Origin: Gracilibacillus alcaliphilus
Lineage (GTDB): Bacteria; Bacillota; Bacilli; Bacillales; Amphibacillaceae
DNA length: 64,000 nucleotides
NCBI RefSeq assembly: GCF_016909015.1
Contig: NZ_JAFBFA010000001.1
Coordinates: 62,001 to 126,000, forward strand
Reading direction: 5' to 3'
The position numbers were made by a program, and so were the translations under genes. Below the pieces are notes generated by a model. It had not been told where the DNA came from. It did no database searches and was given only the letters and a program-made list of their open reading frames with translations. This document shows, piece after piece, positions 62,162-64,000 of the stretch; the first letter of the stretch is position 1, and each line of letters starts with the position of its first letter.

Positions 62162-63076
62162 TTAAATTTCATATGAGCTAAAATCATTTGCAATCTCTGT
62201 GTTGGCGAAATGCTTTCGTGCTTCGTCCAGCAGTTGTTGCTGTTGTTCAGCTTGAAAGCGAGAGGAAATGTGATTTAATAATAGTCGTTTAACCTGTGCC
62301 TGTTTGGCGATATTCGCTGCCTGTGCTGTTGTGGAATGGAAGTAACTATAGGCTAGCGCCTTTTGCTCTTCGGAAAAGGTTGCCTCGTGTACCAGCAGGT
62401 CAACGCCGGCGACAAAATCAATGGTTGTCTCCAGTGCCCGGGTATCCCCCAGAATAGCGATGTGTTTTCCTTTTTTTGCTTCACCGATATAGTCAGCTGC
62501 TTTCACTACTTCACCAGTTGGTAAGGTAACATGGGTTTCCGTTTTAAATTGCTGATAAATCGGTCCTGCTTTTATTCCTTTTTGCTGCAGTTTCTCTACT
62601 ATCAAGTGACCTGGACTATCTTTTTGCGTAATGCGATAACCAAAGCTGTCGATCCCATGGTCTAATTTCTTTGCTGTAATAAGAAATTGTTCGTCTCCCC
62701 AGACAGGTCCTTCTTCTATTTCTTGAATTATCACAGGATAAGTCGGTTTGGATTGACTGACAGTTAGTGTCGTTTCAATAAACGTTCGGATACCTTTTGG
62801 TCCGTAAACAGTGATTGGGTCTTCACCGCCTTGAAAGGAGCGGCTGCTTAAGAAGCCGGGTAACCCGAAGATATGATCTCCATGTAAATGAGTGATAAAC
62901 ACCTTATCTACCTTTCTCGGCTTTAGAGAGGTATGGAGGATTTGATGTTGGGTTGCTTCCCCGCAATCGAACATCCATAAGCTGTTTCGTTCCTGTAATA
63001 GATCTAATATGAGGGAGCTGACATTACGTTGTTTGCTAGGCAACCCTGCCCCCGTTCCCAAAAAGTGTATGTTCAT
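62162..63076 (-). CDS. rnz: Ribonuclease Z
   Basis: A 304-residue tRNA 3'-endonuclease of the MBL fold. The Zn motif is THLHGDH (His63-His68), and LGTGAGLPSKQRNVSS at the start, LGDT (Asp) and the late LLNHISSRF complete the site. The flexible arm is near residues 150-185. It matures tRNA 3' ends lacking encoded CCA. Start ATG 63076 with GGAGAGGTAAC upstream; 30 further codons are open but overlap glpQ and lack a ribosome site. Confidence 0.95.
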   Translation of the reverse strand: MNIHFLGTGAGLPSKQRNVSSLILDLLQERNSLWMFDCGEATQHQILHTSLKPRKVDKVFITHLHGDHIFGLPGFLSSRSFQGGEDPITVYGPKGIRTFIETTLTVSQSKPTYPVIIQEIEEGPVWGDEQFLITAKKLDHGIDSFGYRITQKDSPGHLIVEKLQQKGIKAGPIYQQFKTETHVTLPTGEVVKAADYIGEAKKGKHIAILGDTRALETTIDFVAGVDLLVHEATFSEEQKALAYSYFHSTTAQAANIAKQAQVKRLLLNHISSRFQAEQQQQLLDEARKHFANTEIANDFSSYEI

Positions 63077-63104
63077 GTTACCTCTCCTTTCCAAGACAAA
63101 TGAA

Positions 63105-63839
63105 TCAATGTTGCGTAGCCTTCCTGATCCTGTTGGCCAGCCGCGGCACATCTGTGAAAATGGCATGACAGCCTAGTTTGAATGCCCGTCTAATCATAAA
63201 TGGCTGATTAATGGTATATACGGCAACATATAAATTATTTCCCTGTGCTTGTTTAATTATTTGATTGTTTAACAACCGGTAGCGGATATGAATGCCTGCT
63301 GCTTTTAATTCTTTGCTATAGATAATTAATGCTTTTGCCTGTTTACTGGATAATAAACAGTAGTCAATCGGATATTGTAATTGGCTGATACGTGCGATAC
63401 TCTGGTGATTAAAGCTGGAAATCACGCTAGCCTCTACCATTTGATAGTCAACCAGCTTCTGGTATACAATCTCTTCTATATTAGGATAGTCTATCATTTT
63501 GTTTTTTAGTTCGATATTTAGCTTTAATTGTTTGTCTTGATTCCAAGTCAAAAGGTCTTCTAAGGTCGGGATTTTCGTTCCTTGATAACGCGGATTTTTC
63601 CAACTGCCAGCGTCTAAATTCGTTAACTCTTCATAGGTAAAGTCTTTAATAAAACCTGTGCCATTAGTTGTGCGCTGCAGCTGCTCATCATGCATCAGAA
63701 TCGGAATCTGATCTTTTGTTAAATGAACATCAGTCTCAATCCCATCTGCCCCTTGCTGGTAGGCCAAGTCAAAGGCAGGGATAGTATTCTCTGGTGCCTG
63801 TTTACTTGCCCCTCTATGGGCATAAATAATTGTTTTCAA
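63105..63839 (-). CDS. yqiK: Glycerophosphodiester phosphodiesterase (YqiK)
   Basis: A 244-residue GDPD with TIM-barrel motifs IYAHRGASKQAPENTIPAF (catalytic His, Arg, Glu), DGIETDVHLTKDQIPILMHD (metal ligands and second His), and LNIELKNK. It releases glycerol-3-phosphate from glycerophosphodiesters. No signal peptide, so it is cytoplasmic. The start is TTG 63839, 9 nt after AGGAGG; the ATG nine codons earlier overlaps that site. It is followed by rnz with a 28-nt gap. Confidence 0.93.
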   Translation of the reverse strand: MKTIIYAHRGASKQAPENTIPAFDLAYQQGADGIETDVHLTKDQIPILMHDEQLQRTTNGTGFIKDFTYEELTNLDAGSWKNPRYQGTKIPTLEDLLTWNQDKQLKLNIELKNKMIDYPNIEEIVYQKLVDYQMVEASVISSFNHQSIARISQLQYPIDYCLLSSKQAKALIIYSKELKAAGIHIRYRLLNNQIIKQAQGNNLYVAVYTINQPFMIRRAFKLGCHAIFTDVPRLANRIRKATQH

Positions 63840-64000
63840 GGTTTTTAACCTCCTAATAGATTGCATTCCTCTAAATTGTCCTTAAAATAAAGGGAAAAGT
63901 CAATCTAAAAAAATAAAGCCGCAATCATTATAGAAGGATCACTATCAAAGGGAAGTTGTTCTTTCCTGTAAACTAGCAGGATGAGACTATTACAGAAGTA

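Overview
The window is a chromosomal segment of a low-GC, endospore-forming Bacillaceae bacterium. The gene order closely follows the Bacillus subtilis yqgS-to-yqiK block: yqgW/X/Y, comG, yqzE, yqhG/H, yqhL, mntR, yqhO/P/R, aroQ, yqhT, efp, spoIIIA, accBC, nusB, folD, xseAB, ispA, dxs, yqxC, argR, recN, spoIVB, spo0A, bkd. Start-codon choice, strong GGAGG ribosome sites and AT-rich spacers fit the halophilic/alkaliphilic Bacillaceae (a Gracilibacillus or Virgibacillus-like lineage is my guess only). No rRNA, tRNA or CRISPR array was seen.

Layout. 1-2,300: end of an LtaS-family gene, a YqgX metallo-hydrolase and two small membrane proteins. 2,275-6,980: the competence pseudopilus operon comGA-GG on the minus strand, divergent from aroK and yqzE. 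7,100-15,100: yqhG/yqhH (a SNF2-type helicase), rhodanese YqhL, MntR, patatin YqhO, YqhP, YqhR, AroQ and the M24 peptidase YqhT. The gcvT-gcvP operon that normally sits beside yqhH is absent. 15,450-18,840: efp, then an accessory island with a toxin-like tail, an immunity-like gene split by a complete IS1182-type element with a visible 4-bp target duplication, and an unidentified remnant. 18,860-24,260: the eight-gene spoIIIA operon. 24,500-37,200: accBC, yqhY, nusB, folD, xseAB, ispA, dxs, yqxC, argR, recN. 37,490-39,820: spoIVB and spo0A with three 0A boxes. 39,900-42,000: two decayed small genes and an MscS channel. 42,268-51,440: class III aspartokinase, then an incomplete bkd operon (bkdR-buk-lpdV-bkdAA-bkdAB-bkdB; ptb and bcd missing). 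51,830-54,900: a graveyard of ABC-transporter and DeoR remnants around a type I signal peptidase. 54,939-63,840: CNNM/CBS transporter, channel-like proteins, TerC, BrxB, the tiny Prli42 homologue, PepT-like peptidase, DNA polymerase IV, RNase Z and a glycerophosphodiesterase.

How the genes work together. SpoIIIAA-AH, SpoIVB and Spo0A belong to the sporulation pathway. The comG products build the DNA-uptake pseudopilus. AccB/AccC feed malonyl-CoA synthesis, IspA/Dxs feed isoprenoids, and the bkd genes degrade branched-chain keto acids for branched fatty acids.

Most notable observations: (1) a family of about 330-bp MITE-like elements with roughly 20-bp terminal inverted repeats, present as full, internally deleted and end-only copies, one of them between spoIIIAB and spoIIIAC; (2) between ispA and dxs, a decayed integral-membrane gene resembling oapA preceded by a promoter and a short structured RNA region, which looks like the residue of an OLE RNA/OapA locus; (3) SpoIIIAF whose homologous start position is an ATC codon; (4) a BkdR whose AAA+ domain lacks the GAFTGA loop; (5) an immunity-like gene that can be rebuilt exactly by removing the IS.
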